A stretch of DNA of 64,000 nt from positions 1 through 64,000 of the forward strand of contig DHVE01000114.1 in assembly GCA_002412495.1 (NCBI GenBank), in the 5' to 3' direction. Position numbers and translations under genes: made by a program. The notes beneath the pieces were generated by a model, which worked only from the letters and a program-made list of their open reading frames with translations, made no database searches and was not told where the DNA came from. Numbering within the stretch: the first letter of the stretch is position 1; every line of letters begins with the position of its first letter. Shown here in pieces: positions 18,567-27,429 of the stretch. The DNA is from Betaproteobacteria bacterium UBA5216. GTDB lineage: Bacteria > Pseudomonadota > Gammaproteobacteria > Burkholderiales > SG8-41.

Positions 18567-19286
18567 ATGAACAGACGCCGGCAGGTGATTGCAGCGCTCG
18601 GTGCGACAGCACTTGTCGTCCCGGCGTCCGCCATCGCCCAGCTGGACAATGTGCGCCGCAATCCGGTAAAAGCCGAAGAATCTGAAGAGAGGACTCCCAT
18701 GGCCGACATCACGTTTAATAAAACCCGCACGGCGCTGCTCATCGCCGATTTCTACGCGGAGCAAATGAGCAAGCTGCCGCATGCCGTCAGCCGCAATTGC
18801 GTGGAAAAAACCCTGGCCTTGCGGCAGGCCACGCGTGCGGCGGGCATTTTCGTTTGCTATTCCGCCACCGTGTTCCGGCCGGGCTATGTCGAGGTCAGCG
18901 AACGCAACAAGATATTCAGCGAGCGCAAGCGTACCGGTGGCCCCGCCATCGCCGACCCGCTGAAGATCATCCATCCGAGAATGCTGCCGGGCGATGGTGA
19001 GCCCGTGGTCGGCAAGCACCGGGTCAACGCGATGTTCGGCACCGACCTCGCGATGATATTGGGCGCGCACAACATCGACACACTGATCCTGCTGGGATAT
19101 GCGACCAGCGGCGTGGTGTTATCCACCAGCCGCTACGCCGCCGACGCCGACTACCGGCTTTTCGTGGTCGAGGATTGCTGTGCCGATAACGATCCGGCGG
19201 TGCATGATTTTCTGTGCGCGAAGATTTTTCCGCGTCAAACGGAGGTTGTGCAGTCCACCGACGTTATCAAGGCATTGGCGGCGTAA
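18567..19286 (+). CDS. Isochorismatase-family protein without the catalytic cysteine; two possible starts
   Basis: Isochorismatase-fold hydrolase-like protein, 239 residues from the ATG at 18567. D61 (LLIADFY) and K150 (VVGKHR) of the Asp-Lys-Cys triad are visible, but the nucleophile position is V183 in GYATSGVVLST, where amidases have GxATNxCV. The N-terminus has an arginine-led signal-like sequence (MNRRRQVIAALGA, ending near SAIAQ), suggesting export. A second ATG at 18699, preceded by AGAGGA, would give a 195-residue cytoplasmic protein starting MADITFNKT. The first start has GGAGGG only 3 bases away. The ATSGVV variant is recalled from a known subset of the family; function unknown. Confidence 0.82.
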   Translation: MNRRRQVIAALGATALVVPASAIAQLDNVRRNPVKAEESEERTPMADITFNKTRTALLIADFYAEQMSKLPHAVSRNCVEKTLALRQATRAAGIFVCYSATVFRPGYVEVSERNKIFSERKRTGGPAIADPLKIIHPRMLPGDGEPVVGKHRVNAMFGTDLAMILGAHNIDTLILLGYATSGVVLSTSRYAADADYRLFVVEDCCADNDPAVHDFLCAKIFPRQTEVVQSTDVIKALAA

Positions 19287-19319
19287 CCAGCAGCAACATT
19301 AGGGCAGATCAAGGGCAAC

Positions 19320-20216
19320 ATGAAAACCATCCTCATCACCGGCGCCGCCGGCCGCATCGGCTCGTTTCTGCGTCCGGAGCTCGCGGGCAAATACAAGCTG
19401 CGTCTTTCCGACATCAAGCCCATCAAGACGTTAGCGCCCGGCGAGACCTTCATGCGCGCCGACATCTCGAAAATGAAAGATGCGCTGCGCATTACCAAGG
19501 GCGTGGATGCGGTGGTGCATTTTGGCGGGCAGTCGGGTGAACATGATTGGGAGCATATTCTCAACGCCAACATCATTGGTTTTCACAACACGCTGGAAGC
19601 AGCGCGCCGCAATGGCGTGAAGCGCTTTCTGGTGGCCACCTCGAATCACGCGGTCGGGTTTTATCCGGTGACGCAGACCATCGACCATCGTGTGTATCCC
19701 AAGCCGGACAGTCGCTATGGCGTGTCGAAGGTGTTTAACGAAGCGTTATCCAGCCTGTATGCCGACCGTTATGGCATGCAAATGTTCTGCATGCGCATCG
19801 GCAACGTGAATCGCGCGCCCATTGACCGGCGGCGTCTGGCGATCTGGATCAGTGCGCGCGACATGGCTCAGTTGGTCATGCTGGGCCTCGAGCGGCCCAA
19901 GCTGCATTTCGAAATCGTCTATGGCATTTCAGATAACGCGCGCGCATGGTTCGACAACGTCAACGCCTACCGTATGGGGTATCAGCCCAGGGATCGCAGC
20001 GAGACTTACGCCACGGAGATTCTGCAACGTGAAGGCCCGCCGGGAAACGCGCCGGCGGATATTTTTCAGGGTGGCGGGCATTGCATGTCCGAAGGTGGCA
20101 CGCGCAGCCGGCTGGCGGGCGACCCGGTGGCCGCACCAAAGCCCGGAAAAACAAAACGCGCCCCCGCGAAAAAACGCGCTCCCGCCGCCCGCAAAAAAAG
20201 CGCCGCGCGCCGGTAA
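19320..20216 (+). CDS. NAD-dependent epimerase/dehydratase-family protein, uronate-dehydrogenase-like, with basic tail
   Basis: Extended short-chain dehydrogenase. Rossmann motif TGAAGRIG (7-14), catalytic S108 (ATSNHAVGFYP), and Y133 and K137 (RYGVSK). The SNHAVGFYP block is typical of uronate dehydrogenases, which oxidise D-galacturonate or D-glucuronate to the lactone. The catalytic part ends near residue 270. The last 28 or so residues are a Lys/Ala/Pro/Arg tail (KTKRAPAKKRAPAARKK) resembling histone-H1-like or AlgP-like DNA- or polyanion-binding tails, unusual on such an enzyme. AAGGG precedes the ATG. It lies just upstream of an EamA transporter, possibly in one unit. Confidence 0.85.
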   Translation: MKTILITGAAGRIGSFLRPELAGKYKLRLSDIKPIKTLAPGETFMRADISKMKDALRITKGVDAVVHFGGQSGEHDWEHILNANIIGFHNTLEAARRNGVKRFLVATSNHAVGFYPVTQTIDHRVYPKPDSRYGVSKVFNEALSSLYADRYGMQMFCMRIGNVNRAPIDRRRLAIWISARDMAQLVMLGLERPKLHFEIVYGISDNARAWFDNVNAYRMGYQPRDRSETYATEILQREGPPGNAPADIFQGGGHCMSEGGTRSRLAGDPVAAPKPGKTKRAPAKKRAPAARKKSAARR

Positions 20217-20222
20217 TTTTTA

Positions 20223-21152
20223 GTGGACGCCAGTTGGTTATGGATACCCTTCACGGTATTCGCCGCGCTCATGCAGGCCGTGCGCACCGCCGCGCAAAAG
20301 CAACTCAATCAAAGTATGTCCACGATGGGCACGACGTACGTGCGCTCGTTGTTCGGGCTGCCGGTGCTGCTGTTGTTTCTGGGTGGCGCGACACTTTACA
20401 CCGGGCTGGGCGTTCCTGAATTCAAGCCAGCCTTTGTGCTGCACACGGCCGGCGGCGCGTTGTCGCAAGTGCTGGCGACCGCGCTGCTGATCCATCTGTT
20501 CCGGCTGAAAAATTTTGCGGTCGGCACCATGCTTACCAAAAGCGATCTGGTGCTGACCGCGCTGATCGGCACCTTGTTCTTCACCGAGAAAATCACTCTG
20601 CTGGGCTGGTTGGCGATCCTCGTGGTGATGGGGGGCGTGATACTGATGCTGTTGGGCAAGCTTGGCGCGACAGTCTTTGCCACGCGCGGCGAAGCCCTGT
20701 CACACTTGTTGTTGGGCAGACCCGCGCAAGTGGCCCTGGCGTGCGCGCTTTTGTTTTCGTTCTCGTATCTTTTTCTGCGCGCGGCCACGCTGGAACTCGG
20801 CGAGCAAAATCATTTTCTCTGGCGCTCGGCATGGACAGTGGTGCTTGCCACGGTGATGCAGGTCGTTTGCCTCGGTCTTTGGCTCGCGCGCACGGAGCCG
20901 GCGGTGTTCCGCCAGATGGGACCGATGCGCGGCATCGCCAGTTTTATCGGGCTGACCAGCGCGCTGGGTTCCATCGGCTGGTACACCGCCTTTGCGCTGC
21001 AAAACGCCGCTTACGTGCGCGCGGTCGGCCAGATCGAGGCCGTGTTCATGCTGACGATTTCGTGGCTCTACTTCCGCGAGCGGATTACCGCGCTGGAACT
21101 GACGGGCATTGCCTGCACCATCGCTGGCGTGTTGATGTTTAGACTCGTGTAG
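20223..21152 (+). CDS. EamA/DMT-family transporter
   Basis: Inner-membrane protein of the drug/metabolite transporter superfamily, 309 residues with about ten hydrophobic segments arranged as two EamA repeats. The second-repeat signature is visible near the end (VRAVGQIEAVFMLTISWLYFRERIT). The start is taken as GTG 20223, 6 bp after the preceding stop; no ribosome site is evident, so translation may depend on coupling to the uronate-dehydrogenase-like gene. It converges on a Bug receptor gene with a 15-bp gap. DMT proteins export or import metabolites such as amino acids and sugars; the substrate here is unknown. Confidence 0.85.
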   Translation: MDASWLWIPFTVFAALMQAVRTAAQKQLNQSMSTMGTTYVRSLFGLPVLLLFLGGATLYTGLGVPEFKPAFVLHTAGGALSQVLATALLIHLFRLKNFAVGTMLTKSDLVLTALIGTLFFTEKITLLGWLAILVVMGGVILMLLGKLGATVFATRGEALSHLLLGRPAQVALACALLFSFSYLFLRAATLELGEQNHFLWRSAWTVVLATVMQVVCLGLWLARTEPAVFRQMGPMRGIASFIGLTSALGSIGWYTAFALQNAAYVRAVGQIEAVFMLTISWLYFRERITALELTGIACTIAGVLMFRLV

Positions 21153-21167
21153 GTCGGGCGCCAGGCG

Positions 21168-22169
21168 TTATTTTTGCATCGCAGCGCGTTTGAAATACTG
21201 CTCCCACTTCGCGTACTCGGCAAGGAATGTCTTGTGGAATTCTTCGGGCGTGTTGGGCGGTACCGGTTCCGCGCCGTCAGCCGAGAGCTTGGTCATCATT
21301 TCCGGCACACGCAGGATGCGATTGATTTCTGTGTTGAGCGCCAGCACCACGGCACGCGGCGTTCCCGCTGGCGCGAACACGCTATGTGAATTGCTCGCCT
21401 CGAAGCCCGGCACGCCCGATTCGGCGATAGTAGGCACGTCTGGCCACGCCAACGAGCGTTTGGCGCTCGACACGCCCAGCGGGCGTAATCGTCCCGCCTT
21501 CACGTGATACGACACCGTCAGCGCGCTACCGAGCATCGAGTGAACCTGACCGCCGATCATGTCCACCAGCCCCACTGACACGCCCTTGTAGGGAATGTGC
21601 TGGATGTTGACGCCGGCCATGGATTTGAACAACTCCATGCCCACGTAAGATATCGAAGCGGTACCCGACGATGCGTAGTTGAGCGTCGCAGGATTGGCTT
21701 TGGCGTAAGCGATGAATTCCCGCACGGTCTTTGCCGGCACCGACGGAATCACGATCAGCAAATACGGCTGCACGGTCATCTGCACGACGGAGGTATAAGC
21801 CGTGCGCGCATCGAACGCTACGTTCTTTAGCAACGACGCGGTGACCACATTGTTGAGCGCGCCGATGTAGAGTGTATAGCCATCGGGCGCGGCCTGCGCC
21901 ACCAGATCAAAGGCAATGGCGCCGGACGCGCCGGGGCGGTTATCGATGACGACCGATTTTCCCCAGCGCTCGGTCAGCTTCTGTCCTACCCCGCGCGCAA
22001 CGATGTCGGTGCCGCCGCCGGGCGCAATGCCGAGAATGATGCGTATCGGCCGGGCGGGGTAATTACCCGCATTGGGCGCGGCAGGCTGCGCAAGCGCCAT
22101 GCTTGCGACCATGCCGAGCGCTGCGAGCGAAACGTGCCAAGGCATCCCGTGCCGATAAAGATGATTCAT
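21168..22169 (-). CDS. Bug/TctC-family solute-binding protein
   Basis: Periplasmic receptor on the reverse strand, 333 residues from the ATG at 22169. An in-frame TTG at 22205 would add 12 non-signal-like residues and is less likely. A second ATG seven codons downstream also fits a signal peptide, so the start is uncertain by a few residues. Signal cleavage lies near SMALAQP. Canonical blocks: YPARPIRIILGIAPGGGTD, VIDNRPGASGAIA, PDGYTLYIG, QHIPYKGVSVGL and TIAESGVPGFEA. It is isolated between two forward genes, with no enzyme on its own strand, so its regulation is probably independent. Confidence 0.89.
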   Translation of the reverse strand: MNHLYRHGMPWHVSLAALGMVASMALAQPAAPNAGNYPARPIRIILGIAPGGGTDIVARGVGQKLTERWGKSVVIDNRPGASGAIAFDLVAQAAPDGYTLYIGALNNVVTASLLKNVAFDARTAYTSVVQMTVQPYLLIVIPSVPAKTVREFIAYAKANPATLNYASSGTASISYVGMELFKSMAGVNIQHIPYKGVSVGLVDMIGGQVHSMLGSALTVSYHVKAGRLRPLGVSSAKRSLAWPDVPTIAESGVPGFEASNSHSVFAPAGTPRAVVLALNTEINRILRVPEMMTKLSADGAEPVPPNTPEEFHKTFLAEYAKWEQYFKRAAMQK

Positions 22170-22298
22170 CGCGCTGATCGTATGTGACGCGGGCGTGCCG
22201 GTCAAATCAACCCTGCGTAGGAGCGGCGATGGCGCGTCAAACGGGTATTAGGTATTCTCCGTGTTCCCTGTTTACCGTTTATTTGCCGAGGAATTATC

Positions 22299-23084
22299 AT
22301 GACTGCCGTCGTAGCCCCCGTGGTTCTTGCCGAGCGCCCCGCCGAAGGCGTGGGCCTGGTTCGTATTAACCGCCCCGATGCGCGCAACGCGCTCAATATG
22401 GAAGTGCGTAAGTTGCTCGCCAAACATCTCACCGAAATGAGCGAGGATTCATCGATACGCTGCATCGTCTTGACGGGCAACGAAAAAGCCTTTGCCGCCG
22501 GCGCGGACATCAAGGAGATGGCGGGCGCGGGCGCGATTGAAATGCTGCTGCGTGGCACGCATAAATTGTGGCGCACGATTTATTCGTGCCCGAAACCCGT
22601 AATCGCCGCGGTGAGCGGATTTGCCCTGGGCGGCGGTTGTGAACTGGCGATGACCTGCGACATTATCGTCGCGGGCGAGGGCGCGCGCTTCGGCCAGCCC
22701 GAAGTCAAAATCGGCATTATTCCTGGCGGCGGTGGCACGCAACGGCTGCCGCGCGCGGTGGGCAAATACAAGGCCATGCGTTATTTGCTGACGGGGGATT
22801 TGATCAGCGCCAAGGAAGCCTCCGACATGGGCTTGGTGAGTGAGATCGTGCCGGATGCCGACGTTGAAAAACGCGCGATTGCCATGGCGCAACAAATTGC
22901 CGAGTTGCCGCCGCTCGCGATTGAACAAGTCAAGGAGTGCGTGCTGCGCGGGCTGGATGGCGCGCTCGACACTGGCCTCGCACTCGAAACGAAGGCAATA
23001 CAAATGCTGTTCGCCTCGCAGGATCAGAAAGAAGGCATGGCGGCGTTTATCGAGAAGCGCAAGCCAAAGTTTCAGGGCAAGTAA
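22299..23084 (+). CDS. Enoyl-CoA hydratase
   Basis: Classical crotonase of 261 residues catalysing syn-hydration of 2-enoyl-CoA in fatty-acid or phenylacetate-type beta-oxidation. Both catalytic glutamates are present: E115 (LGGGCELAM) and E135 (GQPEVKIGI). The oxyanion-hole loops AAGADIKEM and SGFALGGG are intact, and the motif IPGGGGTQRLPR is conserved. The C-terminus EGMAAFIEKRKPKFQGK is the standard family ending. It is a full hydratase, unlike the variant at 17697. The stop lies 5 bp before the start of an EamA transporter, so the two are likely co-transcribed. Confidence 0.93.
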   Translation: MTAVVAPVVLAERPAEGVGLVRINRPDARNALNMEVRKLLAKHLTEMSEDSSIRCIVLTGNEKAFAAGADIKEMAGAGAIEMLLRGTHKLWRTIYSCPKPVIAAVSGFALGGGCELAMTCDIIVAGEGARFGQPEVKIGIIPGGGGTQRLPRAVGKYKAMRYLLTGDLISAKEASDMGLVSEIVPDADVEKRAIAMAQQIAELPPLAIEQVKECVLRGLDGALDTGLALETKAIQMLFASQDQKEGMAAFIEKRKPKFQGK

Positions 23085-23089
23085 CCCCG

Positions 23090-23980
23090 TTGAGCGCATC
23101 CAGCGACGCACGTGCCCGCACCCTCGCCATAATCGCTCTGCTCGCCGGCGCGACCTGCATCGGTACCTCGGCACTGTTCGTCAAAGTCAGCGAAGCCGGG
23201 CCGGTGTCCACGGCGTTCTGGCGCGTATTTCTGGCGCTGCCGTTTTTGTGGGCGTGGGCGTGGATGGATCAACGCGGGGCGGCTGCGGCGCCCCGTGGTT
23301 CGCGTAAGTTGCTCTTCGCCGCGGGATTCTTTTTCGCCGGCGATCTGGCGGTGTGGCACTGGTCGATCGTGCTGACTTCGGTGGCCAACGCAGTGTTGCT
23401 CGCCAATCTCGCACCGATTTTTGTCACGCTGGCGGCGTGGCTGTTGTGGCGCAAAAATCCCACACTGATGTTTCTAGCCGGACTCGCCGCCGCGCTCACC
23501 GGCGTGATGTTGATGGTGGGCGGTGATTTTTCGCACGCCAGCAGCCGTGCGCTTTTGGGCGACGCGCTGGGCGTGGTTACCGCGATGTTCTATGCGTCGT
23601 ATCAACTCACGGTCACGCGGCTGCGCGGCACGGTGAGCACGGCGCGCATCATGGCGATGAGCAGCGTGGTGACGGCGGCGTTTTTGTTGCCGATTGCGTG
23701 GCTGTCGGGCGAAGTGTTTTTCCCGGTTACCGCGGTTGGCTGGACCAAAGTATTTGCGCTCGCGTTGATTTCGCAAGTGGCGGGACAAAGTTTGATTGCC
23801 TATGCAATGGCGCATCTGCCCGCCACGCTTTCATCGGTGGGGCTGTTGTTACAACCCGTGATGGCCAGCCTGTTTGCGTGGATACTACTGGGCGAGACCC
23901 TCGGCGCCGCGGCGATCATGGGCGCGGTGCTGGTGCTGATCGGCATCCGCATCGCCACATTGAGCGAGGGCAGGACATGA
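23090..23980 (+). CDS. EamA/DMT-family transporter
   Basis: Ten-helix inner-membrane transporter with two EamA repeats, 296 residues. The second repeat has QVAGQSLIAYAMAHLPATL followed by PVMASLFAWILLGE, the typical DMT ending. The frame is open far upstream, but that part overlaps the hydratase gene in another frame, so the start is placed at TTG 23090, the first usable codon after that stop. It gives a short polar leader before the first helix. TTG starts are rare, so this call is tentative to a few residues. Close linkage to enoyl-CoA hydratase suggests export or import of a related acid (inference). Confidence 0.83.
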   Translation: MSASSDARARTLAIIALLAGATCIGTSALFVKVSEAGPVSTAFWRVFLALPFLWAWAWMDQRGAAAAPRGSRKLLFAAGFFFAGDLAVWHWSIVLTSVANAVLLANLAPIFVTLAAWLLWRKNPTLMFLAGLAAALTGVMLMVGGDFSHASSRALLGDALGVVTAMFYASYQLTVTRLRGTVSTARIMAMSSVVTAAFLLPIAWLSGEVFFPVTAVGWTKVFALALISQVAGQSLIAYAMAHLPATLSSVGLLLQPVMASLFAWILLGETLGAAAIMGAVLVLIGIRIATLSEGRT

Positions 23981-24077
23981 ATAATTACTTTTAAAACAAA
24001 TACTTAACATCAAAAACTTTGCCGCATAACATCGTGGCAAAAGGGGTTGGAATTTAATCTCCACGTCAGAGGGCATC

Positions 24078-25247
24078 ATGAAAATCACCAAGATCCGCGC
24101 CATTCCCATGTCAGATCCCGTGCCGCCGGAGCGCCGTCACCGCACCGACCTCGGCACCAAAATGAAAAGTGATGCCACGTTGATCCTGATCGAAACCGAT
24201 AACGGATTGACGGGCATGGGCGCGGCGCTCGGTTCGCCGCCGATCGTGGCCGCCATCGTTGAACATGAACTCGCGCCGGAAGTGATCGGCGAAGACCCGA
24301 TGTTCTCCGAGCGCATTTTCGAAAAAATGTATAACGGCTCGCGTGCCAAGCCCGCGTTGGAACGCGGCGTGCCGCAAGCCGAAACCAGTCGCCGTAGCGG
24401 CATGGTGATGGAGGCCATCTCCGGCGTGGATATCGCGATCTGGGATGTCAAAGCCAAGGCGCTGGGCATCCCCGTGTATCAGGCGCTGGGGGCGGTGCGC
24501 GATAAAGTGCGCGGCTATGCCAGCGGCGGCTGGGCGCCAGGCAATGAAGCCGAAGCCGAGCTCGGCGGCTATGCGGCCAAGGGATTCACCGCCGCAAAAA
24601 TGCGCGTGGTGGGCCGTGACGGCTTTTCGATTGAAAACTGCGTGCGCCGCGTCGAAGCCGCGCGGCGCGGCGTCGGCCCCAACGTCGAGTTAATGGTCGA
24701 TGCCCACGCCTCGCTCGAAACGCCGGTGGCGATACGCCTTGCCAAGGCGCTGGAGCCCTACAACATCGCCTGGTTTGAAGAGCCGGTGTCGCCCGACAAT
24801 CACGCGGGCATGGCCGAAGTGCGCGCCTCCACGCGCATCCCCATCGCATCCGGCGAACGCGAATTTTCGCGCTACGGCTTTCGCAGCATGATCGAACACA
24901 AGGCCATCGACATCGCGCAGCCGGACGTGGCGCGCGCGGGCGGCCTCACTGAAATCCGCCGCATTGCCGCGCTCACCGCCGCGCACGACCTGCGACTCGC
25001 GCCGCACGCGTGGGGCGCGGGGGTTTTGTTTGCCGCGAGCATTCATGTCGCGATGTCAGCGCCGAATTGTCACATCCTCGAAGTGAGCCAGGGCTACATG
25101 CCGATGATGAACGAACTGTTCAACGAACCGTACGACATCCGCGACGGTTATGTGCACGCGCCGGACCGGCCGGGGCTGGGATTCACGTTGCGTAAAGACG
25201 CGCTGGAACGGTTTAAATACGTGGATGGGCCGGAGTTTGCATTTTGA
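24078..25247 (+). CDS. Mandelate racemase/muconate lactonizing enzyme family (enolase superfamily)
   Basis: TIM-barrel enzyme that abstracts the alpha-proton of a carboxylate using Mg2+; sugar-acid dehydratases, racemases and cycloisomerases share the fold. Metal ligands D208 (MVDAH), E234 or E235 (FEEPV) and E260 (SGERE) are in place. The general base pair is K174 in a K-x-R motif (AAKMRV) and H310 (APHAWG), the arrangement used by MR-subgroup enzymes. 389 residues; AGAGGG precedes the ATG. It stands alone behind an AT-rich 97-bp leader that probably holds its promoter. Acid-sugar dehydratase is the best guess; the substrate cannot be assigned. Confidence 0.88.
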   Translation: MKITKIRAIPMSDPVPPERRHRTDLGTKMKSDATLILIETDNGLTGMGAALGSPPIVAAIVEHELAPEVIGEDPMFSERIFEKMYNGSRAKPALERGVPQAETSRRSGMVMEAISGVDIAIWDVKAKALGIPVYQALGAVRDKVRGYASGGWAPGNEAEAELGGYAAKGFTAAKMRVVGRDGFSIENCVRRVEAARRGVGPNVELMVDAHASLETPVAIRLAKALEPYNIAWFEEPVSPDNHAGMAEVRASTRIPIASGEREFSRYGFRSMIEHKAIDIAQPDVARAGGLTEIRRIAALTAAHDLRLAPHAWGAGVLFAASIHVAMSAPNCHILEVSQGYMPMMNELFNEPYDIRDGYVHAPDRPGLGFTLRKDALERFKYVDGPEFAF

Positions 25248-25302
25248 TGGCAACCCAAGATTACCCCACCGCTGTCTAATATTCCGTTTCCTATTGGCCT
25301 TG

Positions 25303-26511
25303 CTACAGCAACGCGCTGGTAACTTTCTCCCCCCGTTCGTAAACGACGTGCGCGCGCCCAACCAGCAGCGGATCGATTTTGCCGATCGCCGCAACATCGC
25401 GCTTGGTGTAAGGCAGCTTGTGCAGCACATAACGCATTGCGTTAAGGCGCGCGCGCTTTTTGCAATCGGATTTGATCACCGTCCATGGCGCATCGGCGGT
25501 ATCGGTTTCAAAGAACATCGCCTCCTTGGCCTTGGTGTATTCGTCCCATTTGTCTAGCGAGGCCACATCCACCGGTGAAAGCTTCCACTGCTTTAACGGA
25601 TGTGCCTGGCGCTCCTTGAAGCGCCGGCGCTGTTCCTCGCGACTTACCGAGAACCAGAATTTTATGAGGTGAATGCCGCTGCGTACCAGGTGAGACTCGA
25701 ACTGCGGCGCCTGGCGCATGAATTCCCCGTAATCCTTTTTGGTGCAAAAACCCATCACATGTTCGACGCCGGCGCGGTTGTACCACGAGCGATCGAACAG
25801 CACGATTTCGCCCGCGGTCGGCAATTCATTAACATAACGCTGGAAATACCATTGGCCACGCTCGATATCGGATGGCTTCTCCAGCGCCACTACGCGCGCG
25901 CCGCGAGGATTGAGATGCTCCATGAAACGCTTGATAGTGCCGCCCTTGCCCGCAGCATCTCGGCCTTCGAACAAGATCACCACGCGAGCGCCGGTTTCTT
26001 TCACCCACGCCTGCAGCTTGAGCAATTCCACCTGTAGCTTGTATTTTACTTTTTCATAGTTCTTGCGCAGCATCAAGTTCTTGTACGGGTAGCCTCCATT
26101 GCGCCAGTCTTCCGACAGTTCCTCATCTGGGTTAAGCGTCGGCTTGAGGAGCGCCTCTTCGTCGGCCTCCAGCATGCGGCGTATGGCAGCCGCATCGTCG
26201 GGCGAGGCGCCCTCCAATATGGTACGCAGTGCCGTGCCCGCAGCAACCGGGTTGTTCGTGCCATTTCTCTTCTCAGAGCCGGCACGAGCCAGTATGTCAC
26301 GCAGGGCGGTACGCTTTGCACCGCTCGCGGCCTCGGTGGCGGCGTTTGCGACATAATCCTCGATGGCTTGTGGCGTGCGCGCCGGCACGATATCACCCAT
26401 GGCCGCTTGCCGCGCCTTGGCTGTATTTGGCAATTGTTTCCTGCCGCCATGGACCGCCGGTGCCGGCTTGCCTGCATTTTTCCGTTTACGTTGAGTTGGC
26501 TTTTCACTCAT
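25303..26511 (-). CDS. ppk2: Polyphosphate kinase 2 family protein
   Basis: Kinase that uses inorganic polyphosphate to phosphorylate nucleotides, or the reverse. The core has the PPK2 Walker A GRDAAGKGG (183-191), Walker B FDRSWYNR (239-246) and the lid-region arginines RREEQRRRF-like (SREEQRRRFKERQ). A polar, basic N-terminal extension of about 140 residues precedes the core, longer than in one-domain PPK2 proteins. The start is ATG 26511 with GGAG 5 bases before it; the longer frame upstream lacks one. It is divergent from the GST gene with a 150-bp gap. Whether it makes NDPs or NTPs is not decided here. Confidence 0.92.
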   Translation of the reverse strand: MSEKPTQRKRKNAGKPAPAVHGGRKQLPNTAKARQAAMGDIVPARTPQAIEDYVANAATEAASGAKRTALRDILARAGSEKRNGTNNPVAAGTALRTILEGASPDDAAAIRRMLEADEEALLKPTLNPDEELSEDWRNGGYPYKNLMLRKNYEKVKYKLQVELLKLQAWVKETGARVVILFEGRDAAGKGGTIKRFMEHLNPRGARVVALEKPSDIERGQWYFQRYVNELPTAGEIVLFDRSWYNRAGVEHVMGFCTKKDYGEFMRQAPQFESHLVRSGIHLIKFWFSVSREEQRRRFKERQAHPLKQWKLSPVDVASLDKWDEYTKAKEAMFFETDTADAPWTVIKSDCKKRARLNAMRYVLHKLPYTKRDVAAIGKIDPLLVGRAHVVYERGEKVTSALL

Positions 26512-26661
26512 GGGGACTCCTGATATCGTATGGAACGAACGAGTTTGAAATGCCCTTTTCGCCAAGTACTGATTTAGATCAAAACTTGTGCGAGTGGGGG
26601 AATTTTCTGTTCGGCGGAGTCCCGTCGAACGATCCCTTTGCCGTATCAACCGGAGACGACC

Positions 26662-27384
26662 ATGATCGAACTGCACTCAACCCCCACCCCGAACGGCCAG
26701 AAGGTCATGATCATGCTGGAAGAGACGGGCCTCGAATGGAAACATGTGGACGTCAACATCCGCTTGGGCGATCAATTCACGCCGGAGTATCTGAAGCTGA
26801 GCCCCAACAACCGCATTCCCGCGATCGTCGATACCGATGGCCCCGGCGGCGGGCGCTATACCATGATGGAGTCGGGCGCGATTCTTTGGTATCTGGCCGA
26901 GAAAACCGGAAAGTTTCTGCCCAAGGACGCACGCAAGCGTTACGACGTGATGCAGTGGCTGATTTTCCAGATGGCGCACGTCGGCCCGATGTTCGGGCAG
27001 GCAAATCACTTCAACAATTACTCGAAAGAAAAAATCCAGTACGCCATTGACCGGTACAACAACGAATCAATCCGCCTGTATCGCGTGCTCGACAACCGCG
27101 CGCGTGACAGCGAGTGGATGGGGTGCGACGAATACACTATCGCGGACATGGCGATTTACCCCTGGGCCAAGCTGCATGGCGACCGCGGCATCACCGAGGC
27201 GGAGTATCCGAACTTCATGCGCTGGTTTAATGCCGTGAAGGCGCGTCCCGCCGTCCAGCGCAACGACAAAATGGCACCGGAAATTCGCGCGCGCATGAAC
27301 GCGGCCACCGAGGGGAAGCAGATGATCAATCTGTACGATACCAAGGACAACGCCGCGCGCCTGGCGAGCGCCAGCAAGAGCTAA
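26662..27384 (+). CDS. Glutathione S-transferase family protein (YfcG/Nu-like)
   Basis: Cytosolic thioredoxin-fold plus all-helical protein of 240 residues. The active-site segment STPTPNGQKVMIMLEE at residues 5-20 is characteristic of the Nu-class/YfcG-like GSTs, which lack the usual catalytic Tyr/Ser/Cys at that spot and often work as disulfide-bond reductases. The NRIPAIVD block with cis-Pro and the ESGAILWYLAEKTG glutathione-binding block follow. The C-terminal domain has YTIADMAIYPW. The chosen ATG (26662) has GGAG 7 bases before it; an in-frame ATG at 26638 lacks a site. It precedes a Gfa-type gene, a plausible glutathione-linked pair. Confidence 0.88.
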   Translation: MIELHSTPTPNGQKVMIMLEETGLEWKHVDVNIRLGDQFTPEYLKLSPNNRIPAIVDTDGPGGGRYTMMESGAILWYLAEKTGKFLPKDARKRYDVMQWLIFQMAHVGPMFGQANHFNNYSKEKIQYAIDRYNNESIRLYRVLDNRARDSEWMGCDEYTIADMAIYPWAKLHGDRGITEAEYPNFMRWFNAVKARPAVQRNDKMAPEIRARMNAATEGKQMINLYDTKDNAARLASASKS

Positions 27385-27429
27385 GCCCCACGTCCCTACG
27401 GCCCACGGCCACATAATCAGGAGGCAAAC

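Noticed and set aside
21168..22205. TTG start at 22205 for the reverse Bug gene
   Set aside because: It adds 12 residues unlike a signal peptide, while the ATG at 22169 starts a credible one.
24000..24077. Sigma-70 promoter before the enolase-superfamily gene
   Set aside because: The AT-rich leader offers TTAACA and CATAAC-like boxes, but their spacing (15 bp) and match are too weak to list as a feature.
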